A DNA stretch of 64,000 nucleotides from Isoetes taiwanensis (GCA_021234155.1 JAJEKV010000057.1:2325821-2389820), one strand, 5' to 3'. Shown: positions 11,835 through 24,919, counted from the stretch's first letter. The notes: generated by a model not told the origin, from the letters alone. Numbers and translations: made by a program.

Positions 11835-14006
11835 AAAAATGATGTTGTCCTCAGCATCAAGACTACTCTTGTTGCAGGGCAACACATGATACATTGAAAG
11901 GAAGTCTCCCCTCCTTAAAGAGATAGCGTGAGATTATAAGTCACACAGACGTTGTCATGTTCAAAGTGATTAAGTTTGAAATGACTTGTAATGTGCAATT
12001 TATAACTCTGGAATATAAGAGGTAGAGGTATAGATCAGACATGATCATCGCTTAGGACTGTCAAAAGTGAACAGTCAAGGTTTGTGGAAGTCTCACTGTT
12101 TCATTCGTGGTGACAAGTTCACAGTCTATCTATTTTAGAAATAATTCTTTCTATACATACAGGTAACTGATTATATATTAAAGACAGGTATAGATATAAA
12201 GAACTTCTATTTGTTGTTATATTATAATACAGAGTTATTAACCTCGCACTGTTTAGTAGAAAGTCATTCTAATCATATTAACTTCTGTGTATATATCTAT
12301 TATATTCTCCCTTCACTTTGCAAGTGATTTTATTACAGCCAGGCTTAATGTAATTTTGCATCTAAATTTTGTTTTCCTATTTTGTTACAATTTTAACAAC
12401 TCATATATTGCTATCGTGAGTGTTTAGATGCCCCTGACATTTATAGTTACCCTTTAATAGAATTATATATTGTACTGTATTTGCCATTTTGACCTATATA
12501 CTTTAATATTAATTACAGACAGACGTTCTTCATTTATTATTCATAACCTTGTTATAACATTATCTAAGTCTCGTTACTCCCTTAGGAGTTTGTGTAAGAC
12601 ATATATAATTATATCCTTCTATTATATTTGACTATGTGTTTAAATAGCTTTCCCCTTTTGAGTATCTTTAATGTTTCCACACTCACATTCTCGATCCATA
12701 GTTTACACTTAGTCAGAATCGATAGCGGATCTCGATATCACGAGGGGTAAAGACCCTTAGAAAGTGAGACTACATTGTTGATTAAAATGTTGGTTTAATT
12801 TCAAATAAAGTTCTAAGGTGTAAAACTCCAATTGCTATATTGTTGGCTTTAAGTAACCATGGGTAAAACCTTTGTGGCGCTAAATCTAAAATCATGGATC
12901 TAAGGCTTGTATCTGATAATGCTGCAAAATAGAATAATAGATGATTCCTTAGGTTAATTGACCAACGGAATTTCGAGGCGAACTAATACTAAAACGAGCT
13001 TTACCTCACATGAGCACACATATTAATTCCTTAGTTATATCTATACGTTTATTAGATATCTAGACATTCGTACATTGACATGGCACAGGTACGACGGAAG
13101 CATAGAAAGCATGCCTGGTGCTTCTTGAGGCTATTATATAATGGTGGTTAAGCAGGTCCTGGGCTCGCTCTTGAAGTAGAAGTCTGAATGATGGGAATAA
13201 GGAGTGGTAAGGTATCCTTATTTTGGATGGATACTGGAGAAAATTGATATGACGATGGTTATCATACGATTGAAACACTGGACCTAATAATTACGAGGAT
13301 GGATTTACCATGCGGCATATATGTTGCCATTCAACGTAGAAGGAGACTGGATATAGCACCATATATCTGATGGAGAAGTGGTTTATGATTATCTACCGTA
13401 GACCACGTTAAAGAGGTACTATAGTAAGGTGGAAAACTGGATTATAAATATCCAGCTCATGAAAGGTAGATCACTTTAGAAGTGTAGGTTTCGACAATGG
13501 TGGTGAAGGTATAGAATGTTGACCTACTTGAGTTGAGGTATGATTCGCGGAACGGTAGAGAATAATGTCGTATGAGGATGTTGATCCATAAACTATGGAT
13601 TATAAAATTACACATATATTGTGTTTGGTAGAGAGATTGATGTTCCTGAGGCGTGAAATAAAGACCCAAGATTATAGACGACTAAGAAGACCACGTAGCC
13701 TCGTGGATATGCTTAATGACGTTGGTGAAATGCATGACCATTATGCATGATATAAATTAAGGAAATGGACACATGTTATGTCTGCTGGGAGCATCGAGAT
13801 GCCGTATAACAGACTGGAGAATAGTGTGGTAGTTTCCACATAAGGTCAAGAGAAGACGACAATTGGTAGGAACAGGCGCAACCATCGAAAAGCTGCAAGG
13901 TATGTTGGATCTTTGGTGAAGCCAGACTATAAAGGAAAGTTGACCTTCAACTAATGATACATTAGGAAGGCAAGTAATGTACCCACACGACAAGTGGGAG
14001 ACAAGA
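11835..14006 (-). other. Internal region of element A, 3' part, decayed
   Basis: About 2.2 kb between the polypurine tract and the CACTA-like insertion. No intact reading frame and no protein motif could be recognised on either strand. The open frames near 13060-14011 are short and have no family resemblance. Confidence 0.5.
14004..14006. repeat. Left target-site duplication of the CACTA-like element (AGA)
   Basis: AGA stands immediately before the left inverted end. AGA also follows the right end at 42015-42017. Three bases is the duplication made by CACTA transposases. Three bases alone are weak evidence; with the matching ends they are convincing. Confidence 0.65.
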
Positions 14007-14037
14007 CACACTCACCCCGGTTTTTGGTCCACTGTGG
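14007..14037. repeat. Left terminal inverted repeat
   Basis: Of the first 24 bases, all but positions 7 and 14 match the reverse complement of 41984-42014. Similarity fades after about 28 bases. Confidence 0.75.
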
Positions 14038-14204
14038 AAAACATCAGTTTTGGTAGGTCTACATGTCCTGTTTTCAAAGAATCCTACATGTGGATTTGTG
14101 GAGGTATGGTTTTGTTCAATAATGGTGTTCTTTTTTCAGTGGACTAAAACATCCACTGTTGTTTTGTAGTTTCCTCTATTGTGACATGTCATTTTATAAT
14201 ACAA

Positions 14205-14715
14205 TCCACCGTAGGAAAGAATACTTGAATTTCTACATGTCTAATAATTCTGTTGTCACATGTCTTTCTAGATGTAGGAAAGAATATTTGATTCTCTACA
14301 TGTCCTATGCTTCCATTCACATGTCTTTATAGTAGTAGGACAGAGTACTTTATTTACTAAAGCATTGTAGGAAAGAATACATGAATTACAACATGTGTAA
14401 TACTTCTATTGTCACATGTCTTTATAGAAGTAGGAAAGAATACTTGATTCTCTACATGTCGTATGCTTCCATGTCACATGTCTTTATAGTAGTAGGACAG
14501 AGTACTTTATTTGCTAAGGCATTGTAGGAAAGAATACATGAATTACGACATGTGTAATACTTCTATTGTCACATGTCTTTATAGAAGTAGGAAAGAATAC
14601 TTGATTGTCTACATGTCGTATCCTTCCATATCACGGGTCTTTATAGTGGTAGGACAGAGTACTTGATTTGCTACGTGTGATGCACGTGCACGATCACATG
14701 TCCTTATACTAGTAT
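14205..14715. repeat. Left subterminal tandem repeats, unit about 62 bp
   Basis: At least six units contain GTAGGAAAGAATAC or GTAGGACAGAGTAC, then CTACATGTC, then TCACATGTCTTTATAG. Two larger blocks of about 185 bases repeat almost exactly. ACATGT occurs throughout. In CACTA elements such repeats bind the element's own proteins; here that role is inferred. Confidence 0.75.
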
Positions 14716-14729
14716 TCCATGTAAGACAA

Positions 14730-15262
14730 GTTACTTCAACTACTTCAATTACTTAACGCATATTTTTGCATAACAAAACCATCAAGAATTTGATTTGTAT
14801 CCCTTGAGGGGGTGCAGGACCGCTGCAACAAATCCCTAAGCATTAATGTCATAGGACCACGCAAAATCCTAACAATATCCTAACATTTTGGATATTGTTA
14901 GAGAAAGACCATTAAACCACGCCTACATTTTTGCATAACAAACCATTAAGAATTGTGAGATGTATTTCTTCATGGAGGAAAGGACCATTGCAACAAATCC
15001 CCAAGCATTAAAATGGCAAGACCATGCAATATCCTAACATTATTCCCCCATTTTGGATATCGTTAGTGGAACGCCATTAAACCGTTCCTACATCTTGGTA
15101 TAATTTAGACCATTAAGAATTTGAGATGTAATTGTCTATGGGGAATATATAGGACCATTGAATCCCCAAGCATTATAAAATGGCAAGACTACGCAATATC
15201 CTAACATTATCCCCCCATTTTGGATATCATTAGTGGAACACCATTAAACCATGCCTATATCT
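14730..15262. repeat. Three diverged direct repeats of about 150 bp
   Basis: Each unit contains words such as ACCATTAAGAATTTGAGATG, CAACAAATCCCCAAGCATTA, GCAATATCCTAACATT and CCATTTTGGATATC in the same order. They extend the subterminal repeat zone of the CACTA-like element. Confidence 0.65.
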
Positions 15263-15279
15263 AGTTGGTACTAAGGTTC

Positions 15280-15552
15280 GCTATAGACGATCCAATAGTT
15301 ATCCACGTCATCCAATGGTTTTAATTGTATCTAATTTATCTTATCCAATGGTTCTTTCTAACGATTTGCACTAAGAATCCAATGGTTATTTGAAAAACAA
15401 GATAACTTATTGTACTTAGACGATTTGCACTAAGAATCCAATGGTTCTTTGAAAAACAAGATAACTTATTGCACTTAGACGAATTGCACTAAGAAATAGA
15501 AATGTAATTGTTTGCACTTAACGATTTGCACTAAGAAATAGAGATGTAATTG
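15280..15552. repeat. Short direct repeats around TTGCACTAAGAATCCAATGG
   Basis: Several copies of GATTTGCACTAAGAA and ATCCAATGGTT, with spacers of about 50-60 bases, follow the preceding repeats. No coding content. Confidence 0.6.
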
Positions 15553-16607
15553 TTGGAGCCATCAAGCAAAAAACCACAGCTAACATCTTAAACCTAAACA
15601 CAAACTCGGGAAAACCTTGCTCGGGAAAACCGTGCTTCCGAGTCATGTGCACGAAGGTATCAGAGCTCCTGTGCATGGTAATCCTCTAAACTAGTGGCTA
15701 GACGTGATAGTTTGGCAGCTCCCCAATTCCAAACGATTGCATCAGAATATCTTTGTCATACTTCTGCATAGCTAGGAATCCTTTAAATCGTTGACTAAGC
15801 TTCCTAAGGAGTATGAATGCAATCGAATTGACAGGGTAGGTTTTTGCAGGCAGCTGAATTGGGTGGAAAGATTATCTCTTAAGGGCCTTTATTCTTGTTT
15901 AAATGGCAAACTTGCTGGAGTCCTGCTGTAAGTGCTTTCTTCCTTTTTTACAGGTTATAATCTCCATAGAAAACTTTGTATCAAAGACATGACTGTATGA
16001 AGAATCATAATATCTTAGACAACTTATGCAACAAGCAAACAATTGTTAAGACTCCTAAGAGAACCTCCACATCCGCATGAATGTTTGGTGCTTATGACAA
16101 AGCGTGATTGCTGCACCATCTTGTGCTTTCGAATGCATGAATGCGAAGGAAGGAGGACCCTAAGTGAAGTTATGCCCTTTAGAACTTGATAGGAAGTAAA
16201 GAATTATAGATGCCACGGGGGTTCCATCGGGGATCAAAAGGGACTACTTCCTTTCTTTGGTTCGCTCCTTCAACCTCTTGTATTGCAACCTCTTGTATTT
16301 TCTGTAATTACATAGTTTACAACTTTGGTTGTTTTACTTATTAAAAGCGGCCATTGAAACCAATACATGATTCAAATTAAATTCTAGTAAGAAATACATG
16401 TCTTGATTGTTTCTCTTCCTATCTCGGGCACCTCATCTCCAAGGAGCATCTTTGTCGACTTGGTAATGTAAACAAGTTGTTTAAAAGCACGATGCATTTT
16501 ACTTGTATTGAAGACCTTGCACTTGTCAATCTTGCATTTGGGCGCAATTGACAAGCTAGAAGTGTCACAGAGTGAGGCGTTCGAAGCTGATCTCTCCTAG
16601 CTACCAG
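15553..16607. other. 5' region of the transposase gene
   Basis: About 1 kb between the subterminal repeats and the first methionine of the transposase gene. No protein family is recognised. It may hold the promoter or an untranslated exon, but no specific element can be defended. Confidence 0.35.
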
Positions 16608-19600
16608 ATGACGAAGAGTAACAGAGGTTTAGGTTTGAAGAAGCCACAATCCACAAGCAAGAGGCAGTTGAAGCTCTGCTTCTGCCAGAAGTGTGAAGCC
16701 AAGAATCCAGCTGGTGTCTTGATTCCGTACTCAACATGGTGGGATCACGATAGAGAGTCCAAATGGGCATCATTCAGGGCAAGCCTTCGCAAATCCAAGA
16801 TTGCTGTGAGGGATTGCATTTGCCAATGCCAAAGGTGTATTCTTGCCAATCCCCATGGCTTGTCTTTTAGGCGTGCAGATTATCTGCGGCATTTGCGCAT
16901 AAGTAATGCAAATCTTGGCTTCGATGTTGGGGCTGAAGTGAACATGATTGAGGACTGCGATGTGGCAATGCCTCGCACAGAAGAGGGACATGTTGGTTGC
17001 AGCCAGGTGGCCGCTGAGGAAACAGAGCAGGGGAGTGGCTGCGACACAGATATTATTTGTGAGCCGAGGGCTTTTGTTGCTCCAGAAGAGCCGGTTGTCA
17101 GAGGTGATCGCCATCTCGTTGTTTTTGCTGCTGTGGAAGATCAGTTGGACAGCGATGGAGACGAGGAGGGGGATGATGATGCGCCTGGGCTTTTCGAAAC
17201 CAGTCATACTACAGATGCAACCGTAGATGACCATATTCTCCTGGCTATAATGAAGCTAGAGAATGTCCTCGAGATGCACTCAGGATCAGAAAGTTTGAGA
17301 GACGACATTCTTAGAGTTCTATTCTGCGATGCGAAACAATCTAGTCTAGCTTCCCTGATCTCCCAGAAGGGCAACTGGGACGGCTTTATCAATGGCCATA
17401 AAGTCCCTTCTAGTTCGAGGAGCATGAAGCGTCTTCTAAAGCACCTGGGCCTCACACCAATTCAGCGTTATGCAATTTGCTACCACAAAGCGGGCTTTCA
17501 AGGATCGAAGAACCATGTATTCAGCGCTGTAGTTGATGATGAGAGCATTGTTACCGCTCCAATTGCAGTCTGCCCAACTGCAGCAAAGACACGGAAGGAG
17601 AGTGTACAATTTGCTGTGATTCCTTTGGCGAACCGTGTTAGACAGATGTGCTCCGTGCCCTCGATTTGTTGGAATTCACTTCACAGCTGGAGGTTGCGGG
17701 ATGACTGGCTTGGCAAATCAGTTGACTCTGCACCAGAGGTACGACATTTGTGTGGAAGCACCATGACAGGTGCGTTTGGAGAAGTTATAGTTGATTAAGT
17801 TGCATTGTTTTGGCAGTTCATGAAACATTTTTGTCACGGAAAAATTTGGAGGCAGCGACAAGATCTATGGAATCCAAAAGCATTGTTAGAGCTTCCAGCA
17901 ATGTGCCCCAAGTGTGAGACTGGGCATAGATGTTGGCCCGATGTTCACCCTGCAGTCTTGGACAAGAAGGAGCATGGGACTGGCTTTGCAGTTGAATGTG
18001 CAAATTGCTCCAATGAATTCAGATATGAGCCCAGATACATTGCAGGTGACCCGCGCCATTGGGCAGCGATGTTGCACAGGGATGGCTTCCAAGCTGCGTC
18101 AACAAAAGTGCATTCGGTTGAAGCGTACTCTCTAGTCGTCCTAAATGGAGATCCGATGCTGCCCGAGTCAGAGGTTTTTGTTCTCCCGCTCATGTACATC
18201 CCGAGCGAGCTAGTCGAGGGTGGGGGGGCAGATGTGTTTGACGAGTTCGAGGACATCATCGTGAGAATGATTGACCGGTTGTTACGCCCGCGGTGTGGAA
18301 TTGGACTATGCTATTGACATCCCGGACTTCGAAGGTTTGAAATTTAATAGGCACTTCATCCACAGGACTTCTTTCTTTGGTTTCATGGGAGACCACATTG
18401 CTCATTGCGCAATCGCCAAAACTTCGCAAGGTCCTTGCTTACTCTATTAAAGCCGTTGACTTATTGACTGTTGCTTACCAGTGACTTCCTCGAGTGCAGC
18501 TAGCCTAAGCCCGTGCGCCATTGCTTACACTTGATATCATTTGCAGGTGGCCTAAACCCATGCCGTTACTGCCATGTTCGTACGGATGGTGGCATTTTCA
18601 AGGAGCTGCACAAGAAGTCAAGATTTCCAGATGAGCCAAAGACAATGGAGTTCATTCTTGAGTCCATTGACAGGTACAAAAGCAGCAAAGCAACATTCAG
18701 GGAGCATGGCGTGAAGGGGAAGTCCACACTACTTCATCATTCGCAAGGTCACGATCTTACCGCGCATCACCCCATTGATACGATGCACACAGTTGCCCTT
18801 GGTAACACGCTAACCCCGTTCAAACCCTGGAATATCTTAGTATTGAATGTGGTCTAGTTTAACATTTTGATGATTTTGTGTAGCAAGAGTTGTGGCACTG
18901 GCCCTGACCCCGTATAATTGAATTGGGACTGTTCCTTCATGCAGGTGTGGCCAAAGACACCAACGAGGACACCTTCAGGTTGCTAGAGGTGAGAGACGGT
19001 GACACTTCAAGACGCAAGGAAGTTGAGAGGCGATTAGCCGAGGTTAAACATAACCGAACTCCGTATTTACGCAATAGAAGATTTCCAGGCGATCCTTTAC
19101 GCCAGCAGGGGTATTGGAAAGCGATTTAACATCAAGCTTTTGCTCGGTTTTATCTTGAATATGTTTTTACGTGGTCGATCTCGGAGGAAAGAATGCTCTT
19201 TCATCAAGCTGGCGGCTGATTGTTGTCGTCTCATTTACGACCAGTCAAGGAATGGTGGCTGGTCCCAAGTAGCCCTTGAAAGTCTTGCTAACCTGCAAGT
19301 CTCCTGGCGGATCATGAGCGAAGCCTTCTTCGGAGAGAATAGCAAAATCATCCATCATATGTTCGGGTCGAGGCACATGATTGAGGACATTCGCAACTAC
19401 GGTGGGCTGGATGGGACATGGTGTTACAGGTATGCAACAACCTTGAATTACTTTACATTTAGGGTTTGCTTAGTAAACTTCCGCCACTTACTAAGCAGGA
19501 TGGAGAGGCGCTTCTCGAAGGTTAACAAGATATGCACCAACCCCGTGCACATGGAGCTCACTTTTGCAAAATTTGCGAACAAACTTTTTTTCTCGGAGAT

Positions 19601-20697
19601 TATGTGTGCTCGAATCCAAGACAGGAATGGTGATCTACACCCACAAAGGTGGGAGAATTTGCTGCGGTCATCACTTGAAGGGGACTTTGCGTCAGGTACA
19701 AGTAACCTTGTGATTCCCCTTGCAAGTGACCTTGTGATTCCCCTTGCGTGATACATTTATAAGCTCAACTTTGCCCTTCTTTGTTTGTATGAATTGGGTC
19801 TATTGTACATGAATTGTCCTCATTTTGAGCTGTTATAATGTGACATCCCTACGTGCAGGGTACATTGCCACCAGAAATGAGAGGGACGCACGATTTTTGG
19901 GTTCTGTAGGTGTTCCAGAGGAGAGGCGAGAGATTATTGCAGAGACTCCAATCTTGAGCGGGAGAAGCCAAACCAGAGATGCCTCGCGAATGGAGCTATT
20001 GGCTGCCCGCAATTATGACCTGGAATTGACGTCCAACGAAGTGAGACTGTTCAAGCATTGTTTCTTCCGTGGAACTCTCTTCCGGGTTGGCGATCAGGTC
20101 GCTGTTGCTTCAGACACGGATGTTCATGATTGGTATTGTCGACTGATTAACATCATCATATTCAGCACAACCACTGGATCAGCGCTGTGTTTCACAGGTC
20201 TTTACCACAAGGTATGTCCTGTTGAAGGAAATCGCATCGAGAAGGATAGCACCGGGAAAGTGGTGTTGCAAGGAAGTGTTGGAATGACATCGGAGTGCAT
20301 CAGACCGCTCAACCACCTGCTTAGAGAGGTTTGCATTTTAGCGGGTCACAGAGATGGCACAAAGGTGGTTCTAGAGACCAGGACACTTGAAGTTCCTTCG
20401 AGATTACTTTCACCAGGTGGCCCGGGCATACCTCCACACTATCCATGCCAGGGGGACATAGTAAGATTGCGCCACTCCCGTGGTGACGAACTTTGGATGG
20501 GACAGGTCGACACGGTCGACTACGAGGCGCAGACATTCAGAATGACATGGATGAAGAGCCATGCTCATGGTTGGTTGCGCCACTATGAAGAAAGACTCGA
20601 ACAGTCATTTGGCACAATCAGCTGCGTAGTCCCCTGCCAGGTGAGTCATTGGAAGGGTAAGCACACGTTATACATTCCTACCGATGACATGAACTAG
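16608..20697 (+). pseudogene. tnp2-like transposase gene, six exons, two frameshifts
   Basis: Exons are 16608-17738, 17817-18430, 18547-18801, 18945-19429, 19499-19695 and 19859-20697. All five introns are GT-AG and the phases join correctly, giving roughly 1,170 residues. The first in-frame ATG is at 16608. The N-terminus has two similar cysteine clusters (about residues 24-29 and 70-77), each followed by an NPxG turn, which look zinc-binding. The middle has MCPKCETGH and NPCRYCH cysteine pairs and then PIDTMHTVALGVAKD across a splice junction. That last stretch corresponds to the MHLVCLGV block of tnp2/Plavaka-type transposases. The C-terminal exon resembles a BAH-like fold. Single-base frame breaks lie near 18280-18300 and 19118-19128, so this copy is probably inactive unless they are sequence errors. 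The gene sits inside the CACTA-like inverted ends and would encode the enzyme that cuts them. A KDZ-type relative is an alternative family label. Confidence 0.7.
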
Positions 20698-21059
20698 GAA
20701 AAAGCCTAGTTTGAATCCGACGGCGACCATTGGCAATCAGCAATGTATTTTACCAGAAATAAGAAGGGCTTTTGTTAAAGAAACATTGCTGCCAAGAACT
20801 CCTACTATGACATTCTGCGTGCCTTTTGCAGTTGCATGCCAGAAATGAGCGGAGCATATAGTTTTAATCATGTTTGACTACTGGTTTATAACAGTTTTTC
20901 CAGTTCTTGTACTAGTTAACAGTGCAGCAGTGCAAGAAACAGAGTAGAGTGTTTGATGCGATGCGATGCGGTGTGAGTTATATTTTTCGGTGCGAGGTTA
21001 CCTTTGCTATAATCAATGCGGTGCAGTGCGGTTTATATCGGTGCGGGTGTGCATTTCTT
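20698..21059. other. 3' region of the transposase gene
   Basis: No gene. It contains a short simple repeat of GATGCG/GGTGCG units at about 20955-21050, directly beside the left LTR of element B. Confidence 0.4.
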
Positions 21060-22663
21060 TGTGACGCTCCCTGAATATATACGACCCTCGGACGTATACA
21101 TACGGGGACTTTCCCCTCCCATGGCGATCGTCTCACCATGAGCAGGGCCCTCCGTCTGTTTCGGGCCTCCTATGAAATGAGGCCCGAAGGAAGGACACGA
21201 AGGGGTCATTCGGCCCACGCCTTCAATGGGACTCCTACGTCGCGGAAGCATGAATACAAGGGTTAGCACACAGCACGAATATACATAAATATCCACCACG
21301 AAGGGTGGCACGTCCATCCAAAATACCAATGACATAGAATATGCATCTAATCCTAAGGAAACACCCAAACCCGGTGTTCTACCCCCTCGAGACTCTAGTG
21401 AGGATCGACCCAATACCGGGCCTCAAGAGATCGGCGAGGCCGAAGTCTTGGCATGGCGTTGGGCGGCATAGAACATCGGCTAGGGTAGTCCACTCCATCC
21501 GCCCCTCTCCGTGCACACTTTGCGGATGGGTCAATTCATGCTATGGCCGCTATAGCCTTAGGAGAGCGCAAACTCGGGGCATCACCCTCCGAGCCTACTC
21601 CGGGTTCATGGCGCTTTGGTCAGATGAGGCAGGGAGGGGGAGGCGTCCCCTTCGAATCACAGTGGTTCCATGGGCGAAGCTAGAGAATACGTCGCGCATC
21701 GGCGACCCCCGTATCCGTGCCGACTTACTGCGCCCTAAATCTACTCAAAGTGCAAGGTGCTCCATACGGATCACACCTTCCCACCGGGAGTGTCGGACCC
21801 ATACCGGCCCTCTACGTGACCAGGGCCATCGGGGCCTAGCCCTTTGTAGGAGTCTCAGGAGCCTTGTATGCTCTTGCGAGACCCCACCCCTCATGTCACC
21901 ACTTTGTGTTCCTTATCCGGTGCTAAGCCGGACCATAGCATCTAGGACCGGTGGGTTCTTGTGCCAAGAAACTAATGGGACTTTTCTGAGGCTATCTAGG
22001 AGCATACTACTATACACGGTTGAGGCCTCTACCCCCCGTAATCCCCCGTTTAGTCGGATGAAACAAAGAACTAACAATCCATCCTTTGAGTAAGAACCGT
22101 AATTGAATATAAAGAGAGCTTGTTTGTACAAACAAGGGTTAGTTTCTATGATGAATTACAAAAAGAGAAGAGAAAAGACGGACACAACCAAGTGTTAACT
22201 AGAATTCACATAGCCACCCACCTGAATTTGGCTGGACTCATTCCCATGGGGCGCCTCCATCTCTGGCGGTTGAAGATTCATTTGTGGCTTCCACGAGGGG
22301 ACGCGGTATGGCGGTTCTCTGCCCGGTGGTTGATGGCTCGGCTCTGGCCTTCCTTGGTCGATCTTCAGGAGTCAATCCCAGGGATAGGGGTCAAGTTGGC
22401 ATCCAAACTTGGCAATCCCCATGCTACCCAATCGATTGGGGCAGGTGGCGCCTTCCCAATTAGTAATTATCCTAATTTACTAGGTTATAGGTTATTATTG
22501 ATAATGTGTTAAATTAGCATAGCTAATTTAATCCTTTGTAAGGTAACCCCCTAGGTTGCAATTAAGTTCCCATACCCCCATGGTAGCGTACCCTTAGGGA
22601 GTGACGTGCTTGTATTTGTACGTGTCCCGTATAGTAGACCGTATAAATACGTGGAACGTCACA
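21060..22663 (-). repeat. Left (3') LTR of element B
   Basis: It begins TGTGACGCTCCCTG and ends GGAACGTCACA, 1,604 bases. Open frames inside it (for example 21341-22093) recur in the other LTR with breaks and are not genes. Confidence 0.85.
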
Positions 22664-22702
22664 TTCTCCCCTCCTTAAAAATAATGCTGTCCTCAGCATT
22701 AG
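22664..22702 (-). promoter_or_regulatory. Polypurine tract and adjacent hairpin of element B
   Basis: The minus strand reads AAGGAGGGGAGAA up to the LTR. A few bases upstream is a perfect hairpin, AATGCTG-AGGA-CAGCATT. The same layout with slight changes occurs in element A, so both parts are probably under selection. Confidence 0.7.
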
Positions 22703-22987
22703 GGTTAGCTAATTGAATACATCTAGGTAAAGCACTCAATTAGAGAATGAAGTTAAGAATATAACAGTAATACGTTGAGATTATAGTAATTTGAACAGTA
22801 ATACATTGAAGTTAAAATATGAAAGTACAAGCACCAGGGTGCTCGATACAAACTTATGATGAAAGGAGTTTAGGACCGGAGTCCGGTTTAAAACATTCTG
22901 ACAACAAAATTCATACATGTAGACAAAAGCAATACGGGACAAGTTGGGTCATCAGCAACCCTCTATACAATGCAGGTGACGACTTGT

Positions 22988-23483
22988 TCATTGGCCTTTT
23001 ATTGTCACACGTGCTCCATTAGCGGCGTTGAAGGTGACCTCCCGTTTCTCACAGTCTATGTGGGCCCTAGCAGACGCTAAAAACTCCATTCCCACAATAA
23101 GATCATATTTGCCAATGTCCATTAACTCGGCACCTAAGGCAACTGGTGCACACGGGCAGTACATTTTAAGGTTAATCTGGCGGGCCATGAGTGTGTCGAT
23201 CTTACCGCTAGCTAATGTGACCGGCTTAGGGGGGATCTCAATGTTTCCAGCTGCGTGCACAGGCCATTCTAGGAGAAGCAAAATTATGCGTACTACCCGT
23301 GTCCATCAAAATTATGAAGGGCTTACTGTCTACTTGGCCTATTGTAGAAATAACAGAAGGCTGACTTTCAGCGTTGCCTGTTTCTATAGCGGCAAGAATA
23401 TGAGACGCACCATGAATGTACTCGGGAGCCTCGTCCTCCGCAGCAAGATTGGACTCCAAATCTTCCCAATCCAGGTCGGCCAT
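22988..23483 (-). pseudogene. Ty3-type aspartic protease (retropepsin), frameshifted
   Basis: In one minus-strand frame I read a catalytic ILMDTGSTHNF motif after a QPSVISTIGQ lead. In a second, shifted frame the domain continues with ASGKIDTLM and then DLIVGMEFLASARAHIDC, the flap and C-terminal hallmark of Ty3 retropepsins. The enzyme would cut the gag polyprotein. The break near 23260-23281 means this copy cannot make the full domain. A reverse transcriptase would normally follow, but only about 300 bases remain before the polypurine tract. Confidence 0.75.
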
Positions 23484-24687
23484 GGCCAGTTGAGCGTCTA
23501 GCGTGGCGTCGCGGACAATTACGCATGAAGTGTCGGGGCCTCATCATCGGTAGCATGCCTTATCCCGGCGGAGCTGTTCTCTGGCCTCTTTAGGAATGGA
23601 CTGTAAGAGGCCCCTAATTTCCTTACCAGCATTGTTCTGCTTATCCGGCGTGCTAAAAGCAACTTTCTTCTCCTGGCGTCCATAGGAATTGTGCTGAGAG
23701 GGCCCCGGACTTGGCGAACGGGGTTTGTAAGGTGTGGACGGCCGTGGCTGCGAGTAAGGAGCAGGTCGCGGATACTGGCTCCTTGGCGTGTCTTCCTCAA
23801 GGCTTAATGCCTTAGCTTCCGCCTCTGCCACTGACTTTGGGTCGATGGCCTTGACCATTCGTTTAATGGATGGGGCCAATCCTTCAATGTAGCCCTCTAC
23901 TGCTCTTTTTTCATTCATTCCTGGCACGTACAACCTCAAACGCATGAATTCGTCAGTGTAGGCCTGCACGGACATGCCCTTCTGTTCCAACTTTGTAGAA
24001 GGTGCGAATTGTTGGCATTTGTGCGCACGGGCACGTAATGCGATTTAAAAGCCTTAGCAAACTTCACGAACTTGCATCCGCTCCTATCGGTGTTTAGCTT
24101 TCGGGTAACCCTTCCACCAAAAAGGGGCTCCGGTAAGGTTAGGTGGTGGCGACCTTCCCTGTATCCTTCTCCAGTCATTCCATAGGACTTCCCGAACTCC
24201 TTCATTTTCGTCCAACCAAGATTCCGCATTCAAGCCTCCTCTGGATTTCCCATCAAAACCGAGCCAACTTCCGATTCTTCCATATACTAGTGATAGTCGT
24301 ATCAACAGCTTTTTTCGGTATTCCTTATCCTTACGCCTTGAATGGTCACCATGCGATAGCGAGGGAACCCGAAGAACCCGAAGTGGTTGAATGTGAGGAA
24401 GCGGCGCTATCCTTAGAGGAACCGATGGCGCTTAGCATGAGTCCTCCCCAATGCAGTGCGGGGGCTAGCTCTGGGAGGAGATGGCATTTGCAGTGAGTGG
24501 ACTCAATGGTATGAGGTAATTCCGGTCCGTCCTCCTGAATATGTGGCAGTGGATTGGTATGCAATACATAAGCCTGTAACTCGCCGAGTTGCCTTTTCAT
24601 TAACATCAATTCCTGTTCAGGGTTGAGCCTACTGGCGTTGGAGGGTGTTTGCCAAGCGGCGTTACGTACACCGTCTATAGGAGTCAT
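23484..24687 (-). pseudogene. gag capsid/nucleocapsid region, several frame breaks
   Basis: An ATG at 24687 opens a frame with a QELMLMKRQLGELQAYV helix. After a frame break there is AESWLDENEG and PFWWKG, the usual landmarks of Ty3 gag (AE-WL and WW). Then, at 23990-23544, come EQKGMSVQAYTDEFMRL, YIEGLAP and a proline/serine-rich linker. It ends in a damaged zinc knuckle in which CYRC and HFMRNCP stand in different frames. The protein would package the element's RNA. Frame changes near 24330, 24070-24000 and 23540 show decay. Confidence 0.7.
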
Positions 24688-24919
24688 TCATGAATATATA
24701 AGCAGATTTACATTCATATGCAATCCCTTTTTAAGTTAATTGAACAAAAATATATACAAATAGAAGACAATACTTGTATTTCATTCAAGTTGATTATTAC
24801 AACGGGTTGATTGATACATGGATTGAGACAAAAGTAGGTATGATACAATGGAAACTTTGAAAGTTCTACTTGCACACAGCGTAACCACAACAAAGAAAAC
24901 ATAACGGGAGGCACCAAGC
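24688..24919. other. Spacer between gag and the upstream open segments of element B
   Basis: AT-rich DNA with no coding signal recognised. Confidence 0.4.

Noticed and set aside
16770-17234. A 154-codon minus-strand frame
   Set aside because: It is antisense to exon 1 of the tnp2-like gene and has no family resemblance.
21341-22093. A 250-codon plus-strand frame
   Set aside because: It lies within the left LTR of element B; the matching part of the right LTR is interrupted.
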